From contig JAKSGN010000002.1 of the NCBI GenBank assembly GCA_024180945.1, positions 2,418,001 through 2,482,000 on the forward strand: 64,000 nucleotides of DNA, written 5' to 3'. A program made the position numbers and the translations under genes. Of this stretch, positions 11,870-22,204 are shown piece after piece. The notes beneath the pieces are model-generated. The model did no database searches. It worked only from the letters and a program-made list of their open reading frames with translations, and was not told the origin of the DNA. Within the stretch, counting starts at the first letter, position 1; each line of letters starts with the position of its first letter. The stretch is from Macrophomina tecta. Its lineage: Eukaryota; Ascomycota; Dothideomycetes; Botryosphaeriales; Botryosphaeriaceae.

Positions 11870-14077
11870 ATGACCAACCTCATCTCCTCTATCATCGAGC
11901 CCGTCGTCCGCCACGCTCGCCGGTTCTCTGAAGCTCGCGCCGCGCAAGTCACCGCTAGTCATGGCGAATCAACGGCGATCCCTGACGATTTGCCCCGGCC
12001 ATCACGTGCGGACGGGAGCCATTCCTCAGCGCGCAAACCGTCGCCGCGACGTGCGATGGCGAGCACCTCTGCCGCCGATGCCTCTTCCGAAGACGACAGC
12101 CACTCCCCACGCGTGACAGCGGACGGCGGCGAAGCTGCCGCTACCCTCTCCGCGACCGCGCCCTCAGCGAACTCCGACTTCGCCACTGTTCAGACACGCG
12201 AACCCACCGAGCCCGAAGATCCTCCTAGATCCGCCGCCGACGTTGGTCATGCTCGACTCACGCAACCGCCTGCGAGGACAACCGCTCTCTCCTCTCGAAC
12301 AGCCAGCCTCTTCGAGGACGAGCGCTCCAGCAACCCGGCTCACGGCATCCCCGCTCCCTTTCGTCCAAGCGCGGGAACCCCCGATTCCAGCCACCTCACG
12401 CGGGGTAGTAGCGCCAGCACTATAGACCAGTCCCGCCGAGAGACCTCCCGCGCGCTCTCACACCCCCCGCTCGGCATGAGCTCTGCTCAAATCACAATGT
12501 CCGACTCATTGCCGGCCGATGATGGCATGCGCCTACTCCGCCAGAAGATACACGAGATCCGCAAGCTTGGCGTTTCGAATGAGGAGAAGGCCAGACGCAT
12601 GCACTCCCTGATGACGGAGAGGTACAATGCTGCGCAGAGTCGGCCACGGTCACCTTCGAGCACTGTGTCGCACGAGAGGCCATTCACTCCCAGTTCGACA
12701 CTGTCGGAAATGCAACTTTCGTCTCCGAATTCGCTGTATTCCTTGTATGATGGCGACAACCCCTATAAACTCACGGATGATGACCTCACCCCTACATTTT
12801 ATCCTGTGCTGGATGACGTACATGAGTTCAATGCCTCTCTGCCCATAACCGAGACCGAACATGAAGACGAAGGACCCGTTTATGGTTGCAAACATTACAA
12901 GAGGAACGTCAAGATACAGTGCTTCGACTGCAACCGATGGCACACTTGTCGCCATTGCCACGATGAACGGGAGGACCACCAGTTGAATCGCAGGAAAACG
13001 AGGAACATGTTCTGCATGCTGTGCGCCACTCCGCAACCGGCAGGAGAATTCTGTCGATCATGCCAGGTGCGGACTGCATGGTATTATTGTGACATCTGCA
13101 AGCTTTGGGACAACGACAGCGCGAAGAGCATTTACCATTGCCCCGACTGTGGTATTTGCAGGCGTGGAGAAGGACTTGGAAAAGACTTTATCCACTGCAA
13201 GGTGTGTGACAACTGACGATGTCCCTCTTCACTGCTGCAGGCTAACTGTTGGCAGAAATGTAATGTCTGCATCAGCATCAAGTTTGCCGAGGACCATCGC
13301 TGCATTGAGCGAGCCACGGATGCAGACTGTCCTATCTGCAAGGACTACATGTTCACTTCATCGACTGATGTAGTGTCCATGAAATGTGGACATTACATGC
13401 ATCGCGACTGCTACAATGCTTACATGCAGTCTGATTACAAGTGCCCGATGTGCAAGAAGAGCGCAGTCAACATGGAACTGCAATGGCGAAAACTCCGCGA
13501 CGCTATTGACAGTCAGCCCATGCCTGTACAATTTGCCGATACGCGCGTGGTGATTCACTGCAATGACTGCTCCGTGAAGTCCACATCGGCGTATCACTGG
13601 TTGGGTAATCAATGTGCCCACTGCGAATCGTTCAACACGAATGAGCTGCGCCTCCTTGTCGGCAATGAGACTGTACAAGATGCGGCACCTGAGGACGTTC
13701 CTTCCTCCCCTCGCTCATGCCTCGCCCCAGCACCCAACATCATCGAGCGCAGGTCATCCGGCTCCTACTTCTTACTCGCAGAACGCGAGGAGCGAGAGGC
13801 TCGTGAAAGAGAAGCAGCTGCGCGACCTTCTTCGGCAGATGGTTCGCACTTTTCCCCATTCGAGATGCTACAGCGCATGAGGTCGCTTTCGCCTGTCCGC
13901 CGTTTCCTGCGCGGATCGGACGATGAGATGGAAGATGCGGCTTATGATGATGACGACGACGACGACGATGAAGACAGCGACGATAGTATGGATGAAGACG
14001 AAGAGGATGAAGACGAGGAGCTAAACGATGCGGAAGCGGATATGCTTGATGGCCTCGATCTGATCGGGCATCGCTAA
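11870..14077 (+). CDS. CHY/CTCHY zinc-finger RING-H2 E3 ubiquitin ligase (RCHY1/Pirh2-like)
   Basis: Exon 1 11870-13201, intron 13202-13255 (GTGTGT donor, GCTAAC branch point, TTGGCAG acceptor), exon 2 13256-14077; 717 aa. The acceptor at 13255 restores the conserved His-Cys-Lys-Lys-Cys-Asn-Val-Cys; a nearer CTGCAG at 13240 would add five residues inside the zinc site. Order: Ser/Pro/Thr-rich disordered region 1-320; CHY zinc finger (GCKHYKRNVKIQCFDCNRWH, then CRHC, CMLC); CTCHY finger; RING-H2 (CPICKDYMF...CGHYMHRDC...CPMCKK); zinc ribbon (CNDC...CAHC); and an acidic Asp/Glu tail. This is the RCHY1 domain order, which ubiquitinates substrates in metazoa and plants; the substrate here is unknown. 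The long N-terminal extension is typical of filamentous fungal members. Confidence 0.93.
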
Positions 14078-14949
14078 AATTTTCGACCACCGGCATCTTT
14101 GGGCGACAGGAAAAACGATTTTGCAGCATTTGCCTTGTTATTGACACTTCCCAGGCCACACTGCAAGGGAAGTGCGGGTCACGGAATCAGGCGCATCGCA
14201 CCGCACGTAATTTTCAGTTCAGAACAGCATGTGGCATGGAACTGGTCATTCAGGGAGTTGGGAAGTAGTGCATGCTGAAACGGTTCACGAGCGTTTTATT
14301 TCATATGGGTTTGGCATTAGGAGTTTTGCGGAACCTCATCCTTCGGGCAGTGTGTCTTCCTTTTACTCGCAGGATACCTTTTGGGGGGGCTTGACTGGCG
14401 AACAACCATGTAAATTGTTTCAATAATCGACATTCATAATAACGCAGAGACGCTCCTGCGATCTCATGATATGACACTGTCTGGGGTCCGGGGAATTTGA
14501 CGATGTGCCGGTCAACCTTGAGAGGAAGGTCGTGAGTGCATGACCGTCGTCCAGTGGTTAATTTATCCATCCTTGCAGGGCCCCCTTTCGAGTGTACTGC
14601 AAGAAGTATATAAACCGGAGGGTAGATGGACGCATTGTTTGCTGCCGACCCGGAGCTTGCCTTCTAAAGCTGAACGGCGACAGGGATCAAAGCTCCGATA
14701 TTTAGCCGCGCACGCGTAAGCGAGAGACGCCCACACCACCTCAGAATCCGCTTCGCGCCCGAAGTTTTCGATCCTCTGCGACGACCTTACCTCGACATCC
14801 ACGGCCCCGTTTCCTCCTCGTCCATCGACAACCGTAAGCATCCCTTCACAGCAAGCATATCGCTTCGAGCACGCACTACCGCTGCCACGTACTCTCCACA
14901 TCCGACGTGCCGCTGACTGAGGTCTTCCTTCACCGACAGAACCACAAAA
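14078..14949. other. Upstream region of eL31 gene
   Basis: No gene recognised. TATATAAA at 14607-14614 lies about 335 bases before the eL31 start; the intervening CT/CA-rich sequence looks like a long leader, possibly with a leader intron, as is common for fungal ribosomal protein genes. The leader intron is inference. Confidence 0.45.
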
Positions 14950-15518
14950 ATGTCCAAGTCCACCAAGCCCGCCGCCGGCAAGCAGCGCAGCGCCATCGCT
15001 GACGTCGTCGCCCGCGAGTACACCATCCACCTGCACAAGCGTGTATGTCACAACAAACACCTCTTCGATCAATCAGTTTGGTGAAGTCCATAAACGGTCA
15101 CACCTCTTTATTTGTGGCATTGGGCGGAAGACTGATTCGAGGCGGATACACAAATAGGTCCACGGCGTCGCTTTCAAGAAGAGGGCTCCCCGCGCCATCA
15201 AGGAGATCCGCGCTTTTGCCCAGAAGGCTATGGTACGTTTTGAGATCTCGGTTTTCCCCCCCCCCCGTGGGGTGATGACGATGGTGAATGCTAACAGAGC
15301 TCTCTGGATAGGGTACCTCCGATGTCCGCCTTGACCCCCAGCTGAACAAGAAGGTCTGGGAGAGCGGCATCAAGGGCGTTCCGTTCCGCCTCCGCGTCCG
15401 CATCAGCCGTAAGCGTAACGACGAGGAGGGCGCCAAGGAGAAGCTGTACTCCTACGTCCAGGCCGTCAACGTCAAGGACCCCAAGGGCCTGCCCACCACC
15501 GTTGTCGAGGACGCTTAG
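14950..15518 (+). CDS. RPL31: 60S ribosomal protein eL31
   Basis: Component of the large cytosolic ribosomal subunit, placed near the peptide exit tunnel. Three exons: 14950-15042, 15158-15232, 15312-15518; introns 15043-15157 (GTATGT...AAATAG) and 15233-15311 (GTACGT, TGCTAAC branch point, GGATAG). 124 aa, the usual length. Seen: [16 protein letters not shown], then [37 protein letters not shown] and [17 protein letters not shown], all diagnostic of the family. Introns fall early in the gene, as usual for fungal ribosomal protein genes. Intron 2 contains a run of ten C (15257-15266). Confidence 0.98.
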
Positions 15519-16024
15519 ATGAAACAATCTGTAAAAGCGAAAGGAGTGGGACGGCTTGTAGAGGCGAAGAGGGAATGAAGGAGAAAAAGTTTATACCATA
15601 TCGAAGGACCCGCAATATCTACGAGGTTCTGGTTCATGGCTAGCGGGGGCGTCAAATGGACTTGTTCGGCTGGGCTGGGAAATTTCTTGCTGGGCTTCTA
15701 TCTGCGCGTTAAGCTTGAGGATGGAAAATGAAGAGACCCGTCTGATGGTCATGTTTGGCGCTCCCCGTCTTGTTTCCAGATTCGGGATTGCTCTGCGGCG
15801 TGACGATAGTGCGAATGACTTGAAGCTCCCATGGCGAAGAAAGCCTTTGGACTATTAACCTTGATAACTGGAGAAGGGAATTCATGAAACTCTCAGCAGG
15901 TTGAAGCCACTCATCCAGGCTCTTCTTATGCCACCAATATAAATTCAATTACATCAATCATGAAATGAGTCGTTCTGCTCATGTTGTGCGCTGCTATAAC
16001 GAATGTTGAGAAGTGTCGAGCCTT

Positions 16025-16060
<36 letters not shown>

Positions 16061-16531
16061 AAGAAAGGAAAACGGTATGCGGAGGGTTGGATAAGGGATC
16101 ATTTGGTCATATCATTTCCTTTTTTATTTTTTTTTTTTCCTTACTATCCAGATGCTTCATAATTTTTCCATAGCCATTCATAGCCCTCCAGTTCAAGATT
16201 AAGCAGTAAATACTTTGATTTTCGTGCCATGCACTCTGAGCAACGGTCAGTTCTTTGCCCTTTCAGCCAAGTATTCAGAAACCTCTGGCTTCCAAACATG
16301 CGAAGAGACCGGAGCGGCGACCTCGTCCATCTTTGGACGGGAGTTCTTGCGCTTGTTTAAACCTGGGTATATACAGCAGCCGTACAGCAGCAGACCGGGA
16401 GCAATCTAGCATGGCCCCCACTCCTAGAAAGCTACAACCGGCGCATACTTTCTCTTCATCATCATCTTCTTCTCCTCCACCATCCTCCTCTCACCCAAAT
16501 CGAATCTTCTTTCTCTTCTCTTCCACCGCCT
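15519..16531. other. Intergenic between convergent eL31 and PSF2 genes
   Basis: No gene recognised. AT-rich 3' sequence with a striking homopolymer switch at 16023-16059 and another T-rich tract near 16116-16138. A Ser/Pro-rich frame at 16411-16686 overlaps the antisense of PSF2 and is probably chance. Confidence 0.5.
16023..16059. repeat. Homopolymer block: 9 T followed by 28 A
   Basis: Nine T then twenty-eight A without interruption. Poly(dA:dT) of this length excludes nucleosomes and slips on replication; its length may be assembly-sensitive. It lies downstream of both flanking genes. Confidence 0.9.
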
Positions 16532-17412
16532 TCAAAAATCCATTTCGTCGTCATCATAACCCCCGCCCACCCCGCCCCCTCCCCCACCGGGATACCCATT
16601 CTCCGCGTCCTCGCGCTCGCGCTCTCGCCTCGCCTGCTCCCTGCTCGCCCCGATGCGCCTCAGCCCGTCGACAACGCCCGCGATGAAGCCGCGCCCCTCG
16701 GCAACCTCCATGCCGCCGACGCCGTTCATCTTGACGCCGCCGCCGGCGTCGAGCACGTCGAGGCCGGCGCGCAGCTTCGCCAGGCGCGCCTCGCGCAGGT
16801 CGCGCAGCAGCCGGCGGACCGCGTCGCACGCGTCGCCGAAGTCGTCGGGCGCAGCGTCGAGCAGGACCTCGCCGAGCTCGAGCCAGTGGTAGGGGAGGGC
16901 GGAGGCGGGCGAGGTGGCGGTCGCGCTGGGGAGGAAGGGCGGGGAGGTGGGGAGGGTGGTTGTGGATGTTGATTGGGGTGCGGCGGGCAGCCGGGGCGGT
17001 GGGGAGAAGGCGTCGGTGGAGTGCTCGGTTTCGAATTCGAGGATGGCGGTTAGGGAGGCGGGGAGGAGCCAGGGCGGAGGCAGGATGTTGGCGCGGCGTT
17101 GGCGCTTGAGGAGAAGGGCGAGCCAGAGGGGTAGGTCGGCGCGGTGTGGTGGGGTGAGGGCGGGTGTTGGGCCCTGTGAGAGAGGCGGTTAGCGGTGAGC
17201 CTCGGGTGTCGGTTTTACTTGCGAGTAGGTCTTTGTGGTGGAAGAAACGTACTGCGAACTGGAACGCTGCTTGTTGGTCGGCGGGGTTAGCTACTCACTC
17301 CTAGCAGGTCGAGGCTCTCGAGGCGTTGGCGCGGGATCACGGTTACGAGCTCCATTTCGCAGAGGAAAGCTACTTCCGAGGGCGTTAGGCCCGTTGGTAA
17401 GGGCAGCGCCAT
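16532..17412 (-). CDS. PSF2: GINS complex subunit Psf2
   Basis: Subunit of the GINS tetramer, part of the CMG replicative helicase. Exon 1 17299-17412 (38 codons), intron 17174-17298 (GTGAGT donor, CGCTAACC branch point, CACAG acceptor), exon 2 16532-17173; 251 aa. Exon 1 reads [20 protein letters not shown] then [16 protein letters not shown], and exon 2 resumes [36 protein letters not shown]: the canonical Psf2 N-terminus. A later block [20 protein letters not shown] and [20 protein letters not shown] is also conserved. A fungal-type Pro/Thr/Ser insert sits at about residues 90-125, and the tail is Gly-rich with an acidic end. Exon 2 is very GC-rich and has no ATG near its 5' end, so the gene is easy to miss. 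Confidence 0.95.
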
Positions 17413-17792
17413 TGTCGTCGGGCGATTGTCGTGAAGTGTTTTGTGCAAAGATGCTGGAGAAGCGCGTCCGGTGCGGAGGGCGCGTGGGCGCGCGGGCAGC
17501 TGCGGCGGCGGCGCACGGACGGAATCTGAGCGTGAATTTCTCCGACCACCACTCGTCCAAAGACCAGCTGCACCGCCATCCACTCCCGAGCATTGCGCCT
17601 CCGCGTCCACCGCCCAATTGCGTCCTTGGACTTCGCCTTCTACCCGTGCGGCAAAAGCGCCACCACAGCGACGAGATACAAACAACCGAACTGCAACTGA
17701 GGAACTTAGACCGGTGGTCCAATTGCGGCACCTCCGCCGCACGTCCGCATCGTCAGCTTATCCGCCCACCGAACCTCTAGAACGCCGCTGCA
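17413..17792. promoter_or_regulatory. Shared divergent promoter region, PSF2 / bL17m
   Basis: 380 bases separate the two start codons, so the promoters must be adjacent or shared. GC-rich, with no clear TATA box. Open frames crossing it on both strands carry no family motif. Confidence 0.5.
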
Positions 17793-18542
17793 ATGGCCGG
17801 CGGTCACGCAAATTTCCGGCACCTCTCGCGCAAGAGCTCGCACCGGCAAGCATTGTTGCGCAACCTCGTCACCTCGCTACTCGAGCACGAGAGCATCTCC
17901 ACAACATGGCACAAAGCGAAGGAGGCCCAAAGAATAGCGGACACGCTCATCACTATGGGCAAGAAGAACACAGAGGCTAGCAAGAGACGAGCGGGCGAGA
18001 TTTTATATGTACGTCAGGCCCAGCCGCGCAGTTGCCGCGGCCAGCCACCATGGTGGAATGCATGACGGATAGGACGGCACGGACTTTGGTTCCCATTGCG
18101 CAATGCTGATTGTCCCGAAATTCTGCAGCGCCCCGTCGAACTCATTCCCAAACTATTCGGCCCCCTCCGTGAGCGCTATGCCAACCGGCCCGGCGGCTAC
18201 ACGCGCGTGCTGCGCGTCGAGCCGCTGAAGGAAGACCAGGCCCCCTCCGCCATCCTCGAGCTGGTCGACTCCCCCAAGGATATCCGCTTCGCCATGATGG
18301 CTAAAGTCGTCGCCCGCCAGCGTGCCGAGAACTTGCCTGAGACACCCATCACCCGAGCCAATCTGAAGAAGGTCCTGCAGTTCCGCGGTGACAAGGGGAA
18401 GGAGGAACTGGAAGAAATGGTTGAAAAGTTCGGCAGGCTGATGGAGGAAGGCAAGGAGGTGAAGGAAGTTCATCAAAAGAAGGTCTATCCCGATCCTTGG
18501 GATCCCACCAAGGGCAAGAAGGGCTCGCCGTACAAATTCTAA
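17793..18542 (+). CDS. MRPL8: Mitochondrial large-subunit ribosomal protein bL17m
   Basis: Exon 1 17793-18008, intron 18009-18128 (GTACGT...TCTGCAG), exon 2 18129-18542; 209 aa. The N-terminus, GGHANFRHLSRKSSHRQALL then RNLVTSLLEHESISTTWHKAKEA, is the bacterial L17 signature almost unchanged, followed by LITMGKK and, after the intron, RPVELIPKLFGPLRERYANR, PGGYTRVLRVEP. The fungal C-terminal extension ends in PDPWDPTKGKKGSPYKF. No long presequence is visible; L17 homologues often enter mitochondria with their basic N-terminus. Divergent to PSF2. Confidence 0.96.
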
Positions 18543-20256
18543 GCGGTTTGTTGGTGTAAGACTCGAATGGGTTCGCATGTTGAGAAAGGGATTTTAGGAT
18601 GTCACAGATGGGCTTAAACTGTGTATTATGTCGGCCATACGTGGGCCTACAGAATGATGAAGGAGCTGATATATGTATTAACAATTGAACAGTCACAACC
18701 TTTTCCCGGAGCAAACTTTACTACTTCCCGATGTCCCATTTCAATTTCATCTTCGGCTTTGGATAGTAGCGAACAGAAATTTGGAGGGATGCTAGAACAG
18801 ATAAATAAGGGGCGGTTTCTACATTTCTGAAACGAACAGACTCAAAGAATCTCTTCCTAGTAATGCAGATAGAAGTCTTCTTATCAAGACCCAACAACAC
18901 CACAACCAAAGGAGGATGTCGTAAGCCCAGCCGGTGGGATTGATCTCGTGCTGTGCTTGAGAAATAAAAACACAAGGGATGTGGTGATGTGGTTAGCAGC
19001 CAATACTATGGTCGTAAGTGTCCCCCGCCTGGGGTTGTACTGGTTGGTTTATAGGGAAGGATTTTTGGTGGCGTTGGAAGAGCCGGACACTTTACATCTT
19101 GGAGAAACTGAGCAACTGGTCCATTGGCCATCTTCGATCGCGAGGCTGACGGTTTCAACACACACTTTACAATGTGCTGCTCTCTGTTCTGTTCTCATTT
19201 CTACATTTCATTTCCGCGGTGCACAAGTCGTTCAATTGCTAGCAGGGAAAAATCGCCTCAGAGGCAGGAGTAGGAAGGATGTATCGCTGAACTAAAGAGC
19301 AAAACTATCCGCATCCTGCGAATACACCGAGGCGCCGGTTTTTTTGTGCTGCTTTTCGAACCCCGTCGCTCAATCAAGGTGCGTTGAATGTGCATCGAAT
19401 GCGGCCAATGGGCCGTCCACTGCACTGTCGGGGTCATCAGACGAGATATCTAGTACGAGGGAGGCAACAGTCCCTTCACGACTTATTTACTAACTCGCCT
19501 CACCTTTGTCCAAGCCGCCCAAGCTACTCACGCTATTAATTTAAAGTTCGATTTGACGCAAGCAGGTGTATTCCCTTCGCATCCGAGCCGGTTCAGTCTT
19601 TACTCTGTGTCTGCTCTTTTCGGCCCTCTCACAAATGCGCTGCGCTCATACGAATATCTTTCATCATTTTTCTACCACGTGCAAATCCTGAGCATCCGCT
19701 GCGACACCTACCTCCACACACGCCCTACACCTCAGACTTGGTGGGCCAGTCTCGGGGCGACGCATATGCTATCATCCGTTATGATGACAGTCTATCCCCG
19801 TAGCTCCTCATTGGCGACCGAGAAACTTCCTTGGGGAGCCTTTGTGCGAGCCTTTCTGACGCAAACTAAATGAAAAGCAAGTTTATCGTCTGATCCTGCT
19901 CGCTTCAATATGAGGGACAACCCAGCTGGAGCATGTGCAATGGCTTTGCAATGGTTTGAATTGTAAGCAAAAAGTCGTTCGTGGCAATACATGATAAATA
20001 AAAATTGCAGATTGTCATCACTCGATTACTTTAACGACGGCTGTAACTTTAGTATCTCAATGAAATATACAAGGACAGGATGGATCTTTCTCGTACCAAT
20101 CTTTACTCCTTTCTTCTATCCTCACGACCGCGGAATCTTTCTTTTTTTTTTTTTTTTTTGAAAGTGAGAGCTCAATTACCTATGTCATCATCGCCGTGGT
20201 TTCTGACGCAGTTCACTGAGCACCTACTCCGCAGACGAATTGTCAATGTAAAGAGA
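18543..20256. other. Long intergenic region before the repeat island
   Basis: 1.7 kb without a recognisable gene, RNA or repeat. Base composition falls from GC-rich to AT-rich along it. A T run lies at about 20141-20159. This is the left shoulder of the repeat island. Confidence 0.5.
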
Positions 20257-20675
20257 TTACATCGTATGCGCAAGTGTGAGTAGCAATGGGAAATTATTAA
20301 CAGCCTCCGTAATGTTCGTAACATAACTTGAGCATGCTGAAAGAGCGCCGGTACCCGTGTAGGAACCGAGGTCTCCGCTGTTAGAAACTTGGTTCACTCC
20401 GCAGTTAAGGCTAATGTAGTTGCTGCAGGTTGATGCGTCGGATAAGCTCGGGACATCGAAGATCTTCGCGCTATTCTTAGTGTTACGGACCTACCTGTAT
20501 ATAGAGTTGTTGGGGCACGATCAGCCATCAGGCTGATCATTGCTGAACCTTTTGTCGACTGGGAGTCGACGGGGGGGTTGGCCGAATGGTCTTACGCGCC
20601 GACTGAAACCCAACACGGTCGGGTCCGTCGTAACACTTAGCTGTTGCCCGAGCAAGCAGTTCCTTAACCAATGTA
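20257..20675 (-). pseudogene. Broken Cys-containing reading frame interrupted by a solo LTR
   Basis: Reading leftwards from 20480 to a TAA at 20257-20259, one frame is open for about 74 codons with a protein-like composition (Ser, Thr, Asn, Gly, Ala and three Cys in STCSNY, LNCGVN, SACSSY), resembling a small secreted protein. The other half of the frame lies beyond the LTR (20636-20675), where it stays open for about 13 codons before a TAA in AT-rich sequence. The LTR therefore appears to have landed in an older reading frame. I do not recognise the family; a chance open frame is possible. Confidence 0.35.
20481..20635. mobile_element. Solo LTR (155 bp) with 5-bp target-site duplication
   Basis: Begins TGTTACGGAC and ends GTCCGTCGTAACA: canonical TG...CA termini that are near-perfect inverted repeats. 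It is flanked on both sides by the same pentamer, CTTAG (20476-20480 and 20636-20640), the target duplication made by an LTR-retrotransposon integrase. No internal coding region or second LTR is present, so this is a solo LTR left by recombination, or a very small non-autonomous element. Inside are two perfect hairpins (20519-20538 and 20554-20570) and a GTATATAGAG box. The clean termini and duplication imply a fairly young event. Confidence 0.85.
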
Positions 20676-20741
20676 ATTTACTTAAAAAGAGATATAATTT
20701 ACTTCAACAAAAATATATTTTACTTTAATAGGAAGTTTCTA

Positions 20742-20749
20742 TATAAATA
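20742..20749 (+). promoter_or_regulatory. TATA box of the secreted-protein gene
   Basis: TATAAATA about 125 bases before the ATG at 20872, in a very AT-rich stretch with repeated TTTACTT words (20677-20730). Position only. Confidence 0.4.
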
Positions 20750-20871
20750 AGTACATAGAGCAAATACTTTTATCTCGTCGAGAACGTATGATATAAAAAT
20801 AGAAAAGGGTCTCCGTACATAAATAAAGGGCTCCCATAGATGCAAAACCTAAAGAAAAAGTATTCCTCAAC

Positions 20872-21585
20872 ATGAAAACCCTCTCTATTCTTACTACGGT
20901 GGTACTCGCTCTATCTTTTTCATCTACGACAGCAGCAGAAGATGTCTATCTAGAGAAATCTAGAAGACCCCGCAAGGTCGGCCTCCCATTCGGCAAACCA
21001 CAAGAAATCAATGAACTAGGCCATGAATTTGCACACCTCAAACGGGAAAGCGACCCTGAAGTCGACCAGGAGCCGGGCGGGATTCAAAGACGGCAAATAC
21101 AATACGTGAACCGCGCCCTAAAGGCGAACCTCAAGTTCACGTGTGTGTTTGCAGGTAACGTCGAGAGGCAATTGAAGTGGAGTGCTCTCCTCACAGTCTC
21201 GCAAAATTCTGGAAATTCGGTTCTCTTCTACAAAATCCAGAACGTTGACAGATTCGGCTCAAATTCAGTCAGAATCACCTCCGAAACACAAGACTGGGAA
21301 AATACGTGGGAGCATGACTGGTGTGTGCCAATCCAGAATGGTATGTGTACCTACCATATGGTGGGTCACATCAGTGGCCAGGCTAGAACTACTCCCGGCA
21401 ATCTCGGCTTAAGCCATGTCATGGACATCATCGGGGACAATCAACCTACCCTGGAGGAACTCTGCATCAGCGGTAATTCGAATGTATGTCCCGCCTTTGA
21501 CCAGGGTGCTACGAGTTGCATATTGGTCAGTGCGGATGCCACTCCCTGCTATAATGCAGAGTGTCCCAATCCTCGAAACGGTTGA
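20872..21585 (+). CDS. Orphan secreted Cys-rich protein, effector candidate
   Basis: Single exon, 237 aa. Residues 1-22 form a signal peptide (KTLSILTTVVLALSFSSTTA). A Lys/Arg-rich segment follows, with a Lys-Arg at 57-58 and an Arg-Arg near residue 73 (GGIQRRQ) that could be Kex2 sites, so a propeptide of about 50 residues may be removed. The mature part has seven Cys (FTCVF, DWCV, GMCTY, ELCIS, NVCPA, TSCIL, TPCYN, with AECP adding an eighth). I do not recognise the fold and no catalytic motif is evident. The gene is intact although it lies in an AT-rich island between a solo LTR and decayed retrotransposons, the usual setting of lineage-specific secreted proteins in fungi. A host-interaction role is inference only. 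Confidence 0.75.
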   Translation: MKTLSILTTVVLALSFSSTTAAEDVYLEKSRRPRKVGLPFGKPQEINELGHEFAHLKRESDPEVDQEPGGIQRRQIQYVNRALKANLKFTCVFAGNVERQLKWSALLTVSQNSGNSVLFYKIQNVDRFGSNSVRITSETQDWENTWEHDWCVPIQNGMCTYHMVGHISGQARTTPGNLGLSHVMDIIGDNQPTLEELCISGNSNVCPAFDQGATSCILVSADATPCYNAECPNPRNG

Positions 21586-22204
21586 TCTGATGGGATTCAA
21601 CAATGGTGAAGATGTGACGGAGATTTCGCGAGGGTAGGCTTCGAGTTGATAGACCAGAGATGAAGTTCTTCCAACAGGTCTATATTTTCGGTCGTTTTAA
21701 CGCTTGATTTTCGTTGTATCTGCAGCAATCATACAGGCTTGACTTTTAGATCCCTTTCGGCTATTGAATGACTACTACCAGGGTGCTCCTTGGTTTATAA
21801 GAAACGGGTCGAGCAGATGTTACAGCGCAGCCTCCACGGGTTGAGGGTAATGATGATGATGATGATGATGATTCATACACCCGTCGGCCTTAGTAGACCA
21901 TATAAATGAGCGCTATTCTACGCTAAGCTACATTGGGATCCCGGTTCATTCAAAGCCTAGCACACTGTATGCGAAGAAACCATTCCTCCCTCCTGTTTAG
22001 CAATCTGAAAATAGACATGAATAAAAGCACTAATAGATAACGCTAAACGAAACGTAAGTATAAAACGAAGGAGATGTGAAAGTAGAGCTATCCTCTGTGC
22101 ACCCCTCGTACCATCCCCTTCGATACTACTTCCCGAGTGCTTTCAGTCCCTGTAACGGCTTGACGGCTGGGTGGAGAAGGAGTTAATTTGCCTTAAGAAG
22201 GATT
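21586..22204. other. AT-rich intergenic sequence in the repeat island
   Basis: No gene recognised. Contains a GAT trinucleotide microsatellite at 21850-21873 (about seven units). The rest is AT-rich and possibly decayed repeat sequence that I cannot assign. Confidence 0.5.

Noticed and set aside
11583..11870. 95-codon frame before the CHY/RING gene
   Set aside because: No family features; lies in the probable leader or promoter.
13202..13240. 39-nt intron ending at CTGCAG in the CHY/RING gene
   Set aside because: The acceptor at 13255 has a GCTAAC branch point and restores the conserved zinc ligands; the shorter intron adds five residues within them.
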